From NCBI RefSeq assembly GCF_026278345.1, contig NZ_CP111085.1, positions 3,055,501 to 3,119,500 of the forward strand: 64,000 nucleotides of DNA, in the 5' to 3' direction. The notes under the pieces are model-generated. The model made no database searches. It saw only the letters and a list, made by a program, of their open reading frames with translations, and was not told the DNA's origin. A program made the translations under genes and the position numbers. This document shows positions 51,877 to 59,717 of this stretch, in pieces (position 1 is the stretch's first letter; each line of letters starts with the position of its first letter). Source of the stretch: Tellurirhabdus rosea. GTDB lineage: Bacteria > Bacteroidota > Bacteroidia > Cytophagales > Spirosomataceae.

Positions 51877-52944
51877 ATGCATCCGGTCATGATTCCCTCC
51901 CAGACAACGCCCTACAGGCTCAACGACGGCACGATTCGCCTGATTGGCATTCCGCTGCTGAGTTTTCTGGTGCCCGCGCTCACCAAAACCAGCGAGTTTG
52001 TGCCCTTCGACGAGGTGTTTCTGTACAATCTGTTCGTATCGGTCTGCACGACGCTGATTGTCTGGGAGGGAAACCGCCTGATTATCGTCCGGGTGCGCCG
52101 CCTGCTTCCCGGCTACCACCAGACCACCAGACGGCTGATTCTGGAAGCCGTTCTAGGGCTCTCGTACACCTTTGTCGCCACGACCCTGCTCGACGAGCTT
52201 ATTTGCCGGGCGCTTTTTCACAAGGAGTTTCCCCTGTTTCTCGGCTTTCGCATGAGCCTGCTGCCGACCTTGCTGGTGTATCTGGTTTACGAGTCGGTGT
52301 TCTTCTTTGAATCCTGGAAACAGAACGTCCGGAAGACGGAGGCGCTGGCCCGGGAAAGCGTGCAGTCGCAGCTGGATGTGCTCAAAAATCAGCTCGACCC
52401 GCATTTTCTCTTCAACAGCATGAACACGCTGGCGGCCCTGATCGACGACGAAAACACCGGTGCCCAGCAGTACCTCGAACGCCTGTCGGATGTGTACCGG
52501 TACGTGCTGGTCAGCCGGAGCAAAAACACCGTCACGCTGGAGGAAGAAATCGCGTTTCTGGACGCCTACGTGTACCTGAACAAAATCCGTTTTCGGGAAA
52601 ATCTGCAGGTAGAGAAAAGCCTGTCGCCGGAGGTGTATCACCAGTACGTCACGCCGCTGAGCCTGCAAATGCTCATTGAAAACGCCATCAAGCACAACGT
52701 CGTTTCGAAAGATAATCCGTTGAAAATCAAAATCCAGCAGGAAGGAAGCGAGTACCTGGTTATCGAGAATAATATTCAGCAGAAGACGATTCTTCAAAGC
52801 ACCGGCCCCGAAAAGTCCACCCGGGTAGGGCTGCAAAATATCGTCAACCGCTACAGTCTGCTTACCGACCGGAGGGTCGAAATCAGCAGCGATGGCGGCC
52901 TGTTTCGCGTCAAAATTCCGTTGCTCACTTCCTTTGCCGCATGA
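51877..52944 (+). CDS. LytS-type sensor histidine kinase
   Basis: The 355-residue inner-membrane kinase has four membrane segments (about 22-38, 48-70, 88-108, 124-146). The His_kinase domain contains the phosphorylated His176 in NQLDPHFLFNSMNTL, and the ATP-binding lobe has LQMLIENAIKHN. There is no extracellular sensor domain of size. It overlaps the response regulator by 4 nt (ATGA), so both are made together. A second ATG at 51889 is a possible start. Confidence 0.93.
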   Translation: MHPVMIPSQTTPYRLNDGTIRLIGIPLLSFLVPALTKTSEFVPFDEVFLYNLFVSVCTTLIVWEGNRLIIVRVRRLLPGYHQTTRRLILEAVLGLSYTFVATTLLDELICRALFHKEFPLFLGFRMSLLPTLLVYLVYESVFFFESWKQNVRKTEALARESVQSQLDVLKNQLDPHFLFNSMNTLAALIDDENTGAQQYLERLSDVYRYVLVSRSKNTVTLEEEIAFLDAYVYLNKIRFRENLQVEKSLSPEVYHQYVTPLSLQMLIENAIKHNVVSKDNPLKIKIQQEGSEYLVIENNIQQKTILQSTGPEKSTRVGLQNIVNRYSLLTDRRVEISSDGGLFRVKIPLLTSFAA

Positions 52945-53708
52945 AAGCCCTGCTCATCGAAGACGAATACCCCGCCGCCGAACGCCTCGAAAAACTGATC
53001 CGGAAACTGGACCCACGCATCGAAATCGTGGCCGTACTGGAAAGCGTGGAGGCGGGCAAACGGTGGTTTGCGGCAGGTCAGCCGGTAGACCTGATTTTCT
53101 CCGACATTCAGCTGTCCGACGGCCTCAGCTTTCAGATTTTTGAAGCTTTTCCGGCGCACAGCCCCATCATCTTCACGACTTCCTACGACGAATACGCCAT
53201 TAAGGCGTTCCGGGTCCGGAGCATCGACTACCTGCTGAAGCCCATCAAACTGCCCGAACTGGCCGAGGCTATCCGGAAATACCGGGACCTAAAGCAGGAG
53301 TTTTCGCCAGATGCCTATGCCCGCAAGGTCGAATCGCTGCTCGACAGTCTGGAAATGACCCGCCGGACGCACAAAAGCCGGTTTCTGGTCAAAAACGGAG
53401 AGCAACTGATTCCCCTTGCGCAGGACGAGGTGGCGTATTTTTACACGGCCAACGAACTGACCTGCCTGGTGAGCCGCGACGGAAAGCAGTATCTGGTCGA
53501 TTACACGCTCGAAGACCTCGAAGCCCGCGTCGATCCGCTCCGCTTTTTCCGGCTCAACCGGCAATTTATCGCCCAGGTGTCGTCCATTCACCGGATTCAC
53601 ACGTATTTCAACGGCAAACTGAAAATCGAACTCCGGCCGGAGGCGGCGCAGGAAGTGCTGGTCAGCCGCGAGAAAGCGCCCGCCTTCAAAGCGTGGCTCG
53701 ACGGGTAG
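52941..53708 (+). CDS. LytTR-type response regulator
   Basis: The 255-residue protein has a receiver domain with acceptor Asp55 (FSDIQLSDG) and Lys100 (DYLLKPIK), and a C-terminal LytTR DNA-binding domain (about 150-250) with FLVKNGEQLIPLAQDEVAYF and FFRLNRQFIAQVSSIHRIHT. It is the partner of the upstream LytS kinase. Targets cannot be told; the small downstream gene may be one. Confidence 0.94.
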   Translation: MKALLIEDEYPAAERLEKLIRKLDPRIEIVAVLESVEAGKRWFAAGQPVDLIFSDIQLSDGLSFQIFEAFPAHSPIIFTTSYDEYAIKAFRVRSIDYLLKPIKLPELAEAIRKYRDLKQEFSPDAYARKVESLLDSLEMTRRTHKSRFLVKNGEQLIPLAQDEVAYFYTANELTCLVSRDGKQYLVDYTLEDLEARVDPLRFFRLNRQFIAQVSSIHRIHTYFNGKLKIELRPEAAQEVLVSREKAPAFKAWLDG

Positions 53709-53766
53709 TTTTTTCGGCAATATTTCCGGGCAAACGGAGTTATATACGTAAAAACCGTTTGTTAAA

Positions 53767-54228
53767 ATGCCAATGAGTACCCGTTTCGTACGCTTGTTAC
53801 TGATGGTGGGGTGGATAGTCTTGGGGGGAGCAGGAGTCGTTCGGGCGCAGGAGCCCACGGGATCGCTCTTTCCTAACCGCTTTACCGGCCGCCAGCTCGT
53901 CGTTACCACCGGCCACGACGAAAATCGTCCCGAATACCGCCTCCTCGACAATGGGCTGCTGTTTTACCGCGAGGGTTCCACAGGGGCGTTTCAGCAGTTG
54001 GGGCAGCAGCCCAAAGACAAAACGCTGGAGTGGTTCCGCCGCGCCGAGCAGGAACTGAAAGTAAAAACCCTGACGGCCGCCAAGCCGGAAACGCCCGCCG
54101 CGTCGGTAGGTTGGAAAAAGGGAAAAACGGAGTTTACCGTCGCCTGGGCCGACAAAAAAGACGCTCCCGACGGGTATCGGGACTTCTACGAAGATTTTCT
54201 GAAGCTGTTTCCGAAGAAGAAAAAATAA
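53767..54228 (+). CDS. Hypothetical secreted protein
   Basis: The 153-residue product has a signal peptide (about 1-27, ending VVRAQ) and a soluble, charged mature part with VVTTGHDENRPEYRLLDNGL and a Lys-rich end (FPKKKK). I recognise no family. It lies 58 nt after the LytTR gene, on the same strand, and ends before a strong terminator. Confidence 0.6.
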   Translation: MPMSTRFVRLLLMVGWIVLGGAGVVRAQEPTGSLFPNRFTGRQLVVTTGHDENRPEYRLLDNGLLFYREGSTGAFQQLGQQPKDKTLEWFRRAEQELKVKTLTAAKPETPAASVGWKKGKTEFTVAWADKKDAPDGYRDFYEDFLKLFPKKKK

Positions 54229-54240
54229 GGTTCAATGGAA

Positions 54241-54277
54241 CAAAGAAGCCCCGACCAGTGAGGTCGGGGCTTCTTTG
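54241..54277. terminator. Bidirectional terminator, 16-bp stem
   Basis: CAAAGAAGCCCCGACC (54241-54256) and GGTCGGGGCTTCTTTG (54262-54277) are perfect over 16 bp with a 5-nt loop. It lies between convergent genes. Confidence 0.93.
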
Positions 54278-54300
54278 TTATTGTCTATCTCTCAAATTGA

Positions 54301-55365
54301 TCACTTGTTTGGAAGCTTGACTGAGATAGAAACCGTTTTCGTCTTAAGGTCGAAGTTGCCCGCGTAAGAGTACTTGTCTAAACGAACATATTCATCGAAG
54401 CTTACGGACTTTCCATTTACAAGAAATGTCTTGTAGTTTCTTCGAATGTCCTCGTAAAATGTGGGGTCCATTTCGTCGTTTTCTTCAGCAGCACTGGCCT
54501 GTTTATCGGCCTGTGCGGTCTTTTTGGGGAGCGTAAAATCGACAGGAATAGTATACCGAACATCGACGGGCTTGCCATTCTGGTAGCCGGGTTTCCAGTT
54601 AGGTAAAGTATTCATGACTCGCATGGTTTCTTCATCAGTACCAAAACCCATTCCTTTGAGGATTTTTACATCCGTCACTTTGCCGTTTTTTCTAATTACG
54701 AAGCTTACAAAAACTTTTCCTTCTACTTCTGCCCGGAGGGCGGGCTCGGGATAACGGAGGTGTTGGGCCAGAAACTGTCTCAGCGCTTCGTAACCACCCG
54801 GAAATTCAGGCTCTTTTTCAACGACCATAAAAACTTCCTCTTCAGGTTTGGTGCTAAGCGGCCTGCGAAATATAACCGGAATGGTAGTTTGGCCGTCAAC
54901 TGACACAGTTACCTCGTGGAAGCCCAGGGTACTGTAGGTAATCTTCGCATTACTCGGAATATTCTCAAGTTTGTAAAGGCCATCTGCCCCTGAAACAACC
55001 GTTCGGTTAAGCCCCTGGACCGTGATTCGCGCACCAGGTAACGGTTGTCCCTGTGCATCTACGGTAGTGCCGGAAACCGTAATCAATGTTTTACCGGGTG
55101 TCGTATCTGTTTCGCTTAACTCATTTTGGCAGGAAGAAACAAAAAGAAAGGACACAAGCATAGCAAGCAACGACAGCGCATATACGCTCAATGCCCAGCG
55201 GCTGGAGGCGGGTTTTTGCAGCATTAGAATGCGTTGTTTAAGAGTGGAAGGCGAAAAAAACAGATTCGTCAGCGGAAAATCCGCCTTGCGTACGTACGCA
55301 GCCAGCCAACCGTCCAACGCCTGAAGCAATCGGCTCATGGGGGAAGTAGTGCCATGCGGTGCCAT
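54301..55365 (-). CDS. TonB-C protein with M56-tail remnant (copy 3)
   Basis: The 354-residue product begins with a remnant of the M56 C-terminus (LTNLFFSPSTLKQRILMLQK, SRWALSVYAL), then a membrane anchor ending SCQ (about 62-80). A CarboxypepD_reg-like domain follows (VSGTTVDAQGQPLPGARITV), then a TonB C-terminal domain (PEFPGGYEALRQFLAQHLRY, VEGKVFVSFVIRKNG). The last 70 residues are divergent and lack a plug. It is the last gene of the BlaI/M56 operon. Confidence 0.85.
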   Translation of the reverse strand: MAPHGTTSPMSRLLQALDGWLAAYVRKADFPLTNLFFSPSTLKQRILMLQKPASSRWALSVYALSLLAMLVSFLFVSSCQNELSETDTTPGKTLITVSGTTVDAQGQPLPGARITVQGLNRTVVSGADGLYKLENIPSNAKITYSTLGFHEVTVSVDGQTTIPVIFRRPLSTKPEEEVFMVVEKEPEFPGGYEALRQFLAQHLRYPEPALRAEVEGKVFVSFVIRKNGKVTDVKILKGMGFGTDEETMRVMNTLPNWKPGYQNGKPVDVRYTIPVDFTLPKKTAQADKQASAAEENDEMDPTFYEDIRRNYKTFLVNGKSVSFDEYVRLDKYSYAGNFDLKTKTVSISVKLPNK

Positions 55366-55373
55366 TGCCGGGT

Positions 55374-56372
55374 TTATTTACCGTACATTCTGACAACGTC
55401 GTTGCCCTTCCCATCCTTCGTAACCCTAACTTCTTTAATTAATGCCGGATCCATCTTCTCCATTTCGGCTTTTGTGATGGGCTTATCGTTGAAAAATAAG
55501 CTTGCCTTGCTTATATCAAACGAGGAAGGCTTCGGGTTGCTCACGGCCGGATTGCTTTTTGTGACAACCACGATTACCCCATCTTTGGCCCGGTCGCCGT
55601 ACTGCGCCGTCGCCGAAGCGCCTTTCAGCACATCGATGGAAACGATCTGGTCCGGATTGAGCGAGTTAGGCTGAAAATCGGCAGGTTGTTCAACGCCGTC
55701 CACCACATAAAAAGAGGGTTTCGGAGCCGTACCGGCTTGCTCGGCCTTCTGCTCTTCGGTCTGGAAAGCAATCGGCAGGTTATATTTTACCCGCACCAGT
55801 TTGCCGCTCTGCGTGCCCGGTTTCCAGGCGGGCATCTGCGACACCACTCGCAGGGCTTCGGCGTTCAGGTCTTCCCGGACGCCTTTCAGGACCTCGGCGT
55901 TGCTGATGGTGCCGTCGGTGTTGACGATAAACGTCACGAAGACCCGTCCACCCACCCCGGCTTTGGCCGCTTCGGCCGGGTATTTAATGTTCTGCGACAG
56001 GTAGTTGAACAGGCCCGCCGTACCGCCCGGGAACTCGGGAGCCTTTTCGACAACCGTAAATACCTCATCGCCGCCAACCGTTATGCGGGCACCGGCGGTA
56101 GGCTTCGCCGGAACGGACTCTTTCATAGGCAGTTCCTGCGTACACATGAGCAGGGTCAGGCCCAGCGGCAACACGGCGGCGTAACGAAGTAAGGCCCAGT
56201 AGCTGGAAGCAGGTTTTTGCAGCATTTGAATGCGTTGTTTAAGGATGGAGGAATGAAAGAATCGGTTCACCAGCGGCGTCCGGCTTTCGTAAGACTGCCG
56301 GACCAAGAGGTCGTCGGCGGCGCGGAGAAGGTGAGTAAAGGGATTGCCAGCGTTTTTCATAGGTGTTGTCAT
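55374..56372 (-). CDS. TonB-C protein with M56-tail remnant and plug-like end (copy 2)
   Basis: The 332-residue product begins THLLRAADDLLV, then the M56-tail remnant (LVNRFFHSSILKQRIQMLQK, SSYWALLRYAAVLPLGL). A TonB C-terminal domain follows (PEFPGGTAGLFNYLSQNIKY, VGGRVFVTFIVNTDG). The end carries a SusC-plug-like segment, YVVDGVEQPADF and VLKGASATAQYGDRAKDG. Its ATG overlaps the stop of copy 1 by 4 nt. Confidence 0.85.
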   Translation of the reverse strand: MTTPMKNAGNPFTHLLRAADDLLVRQSYESRTPLVNRFFHSSILKQRIQMLQKPASSYWALLRYAAVLPLGLTLLMCTQELPMKESVPAKPTAGARITVGGDEVFTVVEKAPEFPGGTAGLFNYLSQNIKYPAEAAKAGVGGRVFVTFIVNTDGTISNAEVLKGVREDLNAEALRVVSQMPAWKPGTQSGKLVRVKYNLPIAFQTEEQKAEQAGTAPKPSFYVVDGVEQPADFQPNSLNPDQIVSIDVLKGASATAQYGDRAKDGVIVVVTKSNPAVSNPKPSSFDISKASLFFNDKPITKAEMEKMDPALIKEVRVTKDGKGNDVVRMYGK

Positions 56373-57367
56373 TTGGAAGTCGAGCGTAGCGAATCTGGAT
56401 CGGTTTCTTTCGTATTGATGAGAAGAACTCCATTTTTACCGGCCAGGCCGTACAACTGCTGGGCGGTTTCCCCCTTAAGGACATTGATGGATTTGATCAA
56501 TCTGGGATCGAGTTGCCGGACGGCCCGTTTATTCTTCTGCACGACGCCGTCAAGGATAAAAAGCGGCTCCTTCAAATCGATGGTATCGGAAGGAATTGAA
56601 AAGAAGCCGCGGGGCATGGACACATTGGCAACACTTCCTCTGGAATTTTTAGGAGTCGCTTTTCCGTAATAATCCGGAAAATCCCCCAGCGGCAGGTTGT
56701 TGGGCAGTTTGGGCGTTTCGTTATAACCCGAGCGTTTGTCAGTGGCTCCTTCCAGTTCGAACGAAACCGGCAGCACATACGACACCGCCACTGGCTTACC
56801 GTTCTGCTTACCCGGCTGCCAAGGTGAGAGCTGGTTCATCTCGCTGACCACCCGGGTCGCCTCCGCATCGCACCCGAAGCCAATGCCTTTCATGACTTTT
56901 ACATCCTGAACCCGCCCCGCCTCCGAGACAACAAATTCGACCATAACAATGCCCGTAACGTTTGCCTGTCGGGCCCGGGTCGGGTAACGCACGTTCCGGG
57001 CAATGTATTCCATCAAGGCACGGTGCCCACCGGGAAATTCCGGTTGCTGTTCGACCACTTTAAAAACTTCTTCGGTGTCCGGCTTCGGGCTGGGTGACTT
57101 TTCCTGCTGGAGAGGTGCCTCTTTAGGCAGATAGCTTACCACCACCACCCGGTCAAGGGCAACGGGCTGCCGATTGAGGCGAATAGTGAGCGTGGGTAGC
57201 ACGGCCACCGCCTCCGTACTGAAGCCTACAAAACTTACGGCCAGCTTTCCGTCCGACGGCACTTTAACAAGCAGAAACTTGCCCTGAGCGTCGGTGGTAG
57301 TGCCGCGCGTAGTACCTACAACCACCACGTTAGCCCCAGCCAGCGGCTTTCCGTCGCTATCGGTCAC
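56369..57367 (-). CDS. CarboxypepD-reg/TonB-C/plug-like protein (copy 1), cut from M56 by a stop
   Basis: The 332-residue frame starts at GTG 57367 (MTDSDGKPLAGANVVVVGTT), but the seven codons before it (DITVSGR) complete the family start, and the TAA before those ends the M56 gene in the same frame. So this is the downstream half of one fusion. It has a CarboxypepD_reg domain, TonB-C (PEFPGGHRALMEYIARNVRY) and a plug-like LFILDGVVQKNKRA...VLKGETAQQLYGLAGKNG. A GTG restart just after the stop is possible. Confidence 0.85.
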   Translation of the reverse strand: MTDSDGKPLAGANVVVVGTTRGTTTDAQGKFLLVKVPSDGKLAVSFVGFSTEAVAVLPTLTIRLNRQPVALDRVVVVSYLPKEAPLQQEKSPSPKPDTEEVFKVVEQQPEFPGGHRALMEYIARNVRYPTRARQANVTGIVMVEFVVSEAGRVQDVKVMKGIGFGCDAEATRVVSEMNQLSPWQPGKQNGKPVAVSYVLPVSFELEGATDKRSGYNETPKLPNNLPLGDFPDYYGKATPKNSRGSVANVSMPRGFFSIPSDTIDLKEPLFILDGVVQKNKRAVRQLDPRLIKSINVLKGETAQQLYGLAGKNGVLLINTKETDPDSLRSTSK

Positions 57368-57388
57368 GCGTCCCGATACGGTAATATC

Positions 57389-57391
57389 TTA
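57389..57391 (-). other. In-frame TAA splitting an M56-TonB fusion
   Basis: Minus-strand codons read ...V S S I S A, TAA, D I T V S G R V T D..., all in one frame. The residues after the stop are the usual start of a CarboxypepD_reg domain. Without the TAA the product would be about 635 residues. Confidence 0.9.
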
Positions 57392-58276
57392 GGCGGAGAT
57401 AGATGAGACTAAACTCTGCACCTTCTCCGGTGCGCTTGTCATCGCCAGCAATCCCAGCGCCAGCGGCAGCACCAGCCCGTACTTCCAGACCGCCCAGCGG
57501 CTCGTGGCGCGGCGGTGCAGCATCTGAATGCGTTCTTTCAGCAGCGTTGGATTGAAAAAACTGTTGGTCAGGGTGTCCGGCTGGGCGCTGAAGGCATACT
57601 CGACCAGAAACGTGGCGTATTGCGTACTGTCCTCGACGGTCGTAGCGCCCCGGTCGGCCAGAAACTCGTGGACCTGCCGAATGGCGCGCTGGTAGAGCAG
57701 CATCACCGGATTAATCCAGAAAAGAATCTGCGCCAGCTCAAAAAACAGCACATCGGCGCTGTGCCACTGCCGGATGTGGACCAGTTCGTGGCGGCAAACC
57801 ACGTCGGCATGATGCCGGGCGTCCTCCGGATTCAGCACCAGATAGCGGAAAAACGAGAACGACGGCACCCGCTCCGAGTCGGGCCGGACCAGCGTAAAGC
57901 CGTTCTGCGGCACCCGTTCCGAACGGGCAATCAGCCGGGCCACGCCCGTCAGCCGCAGCAGAAACCGCAGAAACAGACCCGCCGCCACCAGCCCGTACGC
58001 CCCGTAGCCGATGGTTTCCCAGTCCGGCCCGGTCGATTCCGTCGGCGCCGCCAGCACCGCCACCGGCAGCGAAATAACGCCCACCGGGACAGGCAGCTTT
58101 TCGACCGTTTGCAGCGACAGTTCGACCAGCGGCAGCGTCAGTGCGGCCACCACCGAGGCCAGCAGATACGCCCGGTTGAGGCTGAAAAAGGTGTGCCGCC
58201 GCAGTCCCAGATGGTAGCAGGCGTAGAACAGGGCCAGGTAGAGGTTGGCCTTCAGGAAAAATTCCAGGGCGTTCAT
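57389..58276 (-). CDS. BlaR1-like M56 metallopeptidase (N-terminal part of a split fusion)
   Basis: The 295-residue membrane peptidase has four membrane segments and the zinc motif His163-Glu-Leu-Val-His167 in CRHELVHIRQW. The segment LADRGATTVEDSTQYATFLV matches the M56 family. It ends with the linker LTNSFFNPTLLKERIQMLHR and one further membrane segment. It probably senses envelope stress and cleaves BlaI, as BlaR1 and MecR1 do. Its ATG overlaps the BlaI stop by 4 nt. An in-frame TAA cuts it from the TonB-C part. Confidence 0.9.
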   Translation of the reverse strand: MNALEFFLKANLYLALFYACYHLGLRRHTFFSLNRAYLLASVVAALTLPLVELSLQTVEKLPVPVGVISLPVAVLAAPTESTGPDWETIGYGAYGLVAAGLFLRFLLRLTGVARLIARSERVPQNGFTLVRPDSERVPSFSFFRYLVLNPEDARHHADVVCRHELVHIRQWHSADVLFFELAQILFWINPVMLLYQRAIRQVHEFLADRGATTVEDSTQYATFLVEYAFSAQPDTLTNSFFNPTLLKERIQMLHRRATSRWAVWKYGLVLPLALGLLAMTSAPEKVQSLVSSISA

Positions 58277-58647
58277 GATTCCTTTTTGCGGTTAATGAGC
58301 TGAATCAGCTCGTCGGCTTCCTTCAGGCTCAGGTTGCGGTCTTTTACAAAAAATGACACCAGCTTCTGCAGCGAATTGTCGAAATAATTGGACATCAGCT
58401 GCTCGGTCTGAAAGCGTTTGTACTGTTCTTCGGTAATCAGCGGATAGTATTCGTGCGTTTTTCCGTAAGCGGTGTAGCCCACCAATCCCTTTTTCTCCAG
58501 AATGCGGATGATGGTCGAAACCGTGTTGTAAGCGGGTTTCGGATCATCGGGAAGTTCGGCCAGCACATCTTTCACAAAAGCTTTGTCGAGCTTCCAGAGT
58601 ACACGCATGATTTCTTCTTCGGCCTTGGTGAGTTCGCGGACTTGCAT
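58273..58647 (-). CDS. blaI: BlaI family repressor
   Basis: The 124-residue winged-helix repressor starts MQVRELTKAEEEIMRVLWKL and has DDPKPAYNTVSTIIRILEKK, the recognition helix region. The C-terminal half dimerises, and the scissile site of BlaI proteins lies there. It is the first gene of the operon and overlaps the M56 gene, so the pair is a standard sensor-repressor set. Two palindromes cover its promoter. Confidence 0.94.
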   Translation of the reverse strand: MQVRELTKAEEEIMRVLWKLDKAFVKDVLAELPDDPKPAYNTVSTIIRILEKKGLVGYTAYGKTHEYYPLITEEQYKRFQTEQLMSNYFDNSLQKLVSFFVKDRNLSLKEADELIQLINRKKES

Positions 58648-58677
58648 AAAAATCGGGTATTGGTTGTAATGGTAAAC

Positions 58678-58722
58678 GAAAGGTAAGACTAATGGTTTAG
58701 TTTTTCAACTAAATAATTAGTT
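58678..58722. promoter_or_regulatory. blaI promoter covered by two BlaI-type operators
   Basis: AACTAAATAATTAGTT (58707-58722) is a perfect dyad, and ACTAA-TGGT-TTAGT (58688-58701) is a second. Their centres are 20 bp apart, about two helical turns. On the minus strand TTG is spaced 20 nt from TACCTTTC (58685-58678), one mismatch from the -7 consensus. The second operator lies between -33 and -7, the first over -33. This suggests autoregulation. Confidence 0.75.
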
Positions 58723-58739
58723 ATTTTTTGGAAAAATTT

Positions 58740-58835
58740 TTAACCACAGAGTTTCGCGGAGGGAAGCACGGCGTTACACAGAGATTGATTACTCTGAAAA
58801 ACGCTGTGCTTCCCTCCGCGAAACTCTGTGGTTAA
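58740..58835. repeat. Perfect 30-bp inverted repeat with ACCACAGAG words (NIPSNAP-blaI gap)
   Basis: Arms 58740-58769 and 58806-58835 are perfect reverse complements over 30 bp (TTAACCACAGAGTTTCGCGG and onward). The 36-nt middle has an inner GCGTT/AACGC and CAGAG/CTCTG stem. It lies between two minus-strand genes, close to the NIPSNAP stop, and may terminate it. Confidence 0.93.
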
Positions 58836-58844
58836 ACCCAAACT

Positions 58845-59621
58845 TTAAATTTCCGAATACGCCGCCGGGTGCAGCAGCAGAATATCCGCCCGCAGGAAGT
58901 TGTTCTTGTATTCGGGCAGGGCATTGAGCTTTTTCCACTCGGGATCGGCGCTGAACGTTTTCCAGTGGGCGTCGCGCTCGGTTTTGTTCTCGAACGAGGT
59001 CATGTACATCAGGCTCGGCAGTTTGTTGCCCGCCAGCACGCGGCCGTAGAAGATGGCGTTGAAGCCCAGCCGCTCAAAAATCTGCATTTCGCCGTTGTTG
59101 AACTGGTGCACTTTGGCCTGGTGCAGCTTTTCGGTGGCCGCCTCGTAGTTCCGCAGTTCGTAAATCCGCTCGGCCGGGGCCGACTTCAGCGAGGGCGCGC
59201 GAAACGAAGGCATGCCGCTGAAGGACTCCATCAGGGCCGACTCAAAACGGGTGTAGACCGGGTCGTTGTGCGCCGCGTTGAGGTAATCCTGAGCCGCCTC
59301 GTTGTAGGCTTTGTCTTTGCTCAGGGATTCGGGCAGCTTGAAAAACTCGTCGGTTTTTTTGTACGGAATAAAAACGTAGACGATCTGCTCGGCTCCGGCG
59401 GCCGTTTCGACGGGCTTGAACACGCCCACTTTGGCGACACCGGCCCGGTGCAGGGCGGGAATGAAAGCTTTTTCCAGATAAGCGTCGAGGCGTTTTTCCT
59501 GCTCGGGGGTCTTCAGCCGGAAGGTACGAAGTTCGTAATAGGAGGGTTTAGGCGCGGCGTTGACCGTTACGGCCAGCAGCAGACAGACAGCAAGGAAGAA
59601 ATTCTTAAGAAAAACGGACAT
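58845..59621 (-). CDS. NIPSNAP family protein, secreted
   Basis: The 258-residue product has a signal peptide (1-22) and two NIPSNAP-like ferredoxin-fold domains: YELRTFRLKTPEQEKRLDAY and RIYELRNYEAATEKLHQAKV. The function of bacterial NIPSNAP proteins is not settled. It is followed by the 30-bp palindrome and lies 92 nt from M61. Confidence 0.9.
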   Translation of the reverse strand: MSVFLKNFFLAVCLLLAVTVNAAPKPSYYELRTFRLKTPEQEKRLDAYLEKAFIPALHRAGVAKVGVFKPVETAAGAEQIVYVFIPYKKTDEFFKLPESLSKDKAYNEAAQDYLNAAHNDPVYTRFESALMESFSGMPSFRAPSLKSAPAERIYELRNYEAATEKLHQAKVHQFNNGEMQIFERLGFNAIFYGRVLAGNKLPSLMYMTSFENKTERDAHWKTFSADPEWKKLNALPEYKNNFLRADILLLHPAAYSEI

Positions 59622-59666
59622 TGATTAAGATGTTAATTTGGAAGTAAAGATAAGGAAGAAGGGAAT

Positions 59667-59717
59667 TTAACCACCGGGTTAAAAGAGTCCATAATCTCTG
59701 GATAACTCGGTGGTTAA
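59667..59717. repeat. 14-bp inverted repeat over the M61 stop codon
   Basis: TTAACCACCGGGTT (59667-59680) pairs with AACTCGGTGGTTAA (59704-59717) with one G-T mismatch. The inner AGAG/CTCT forms a further short stem. The M61 stop codon lies in the right arm. Confidence 0.85.
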
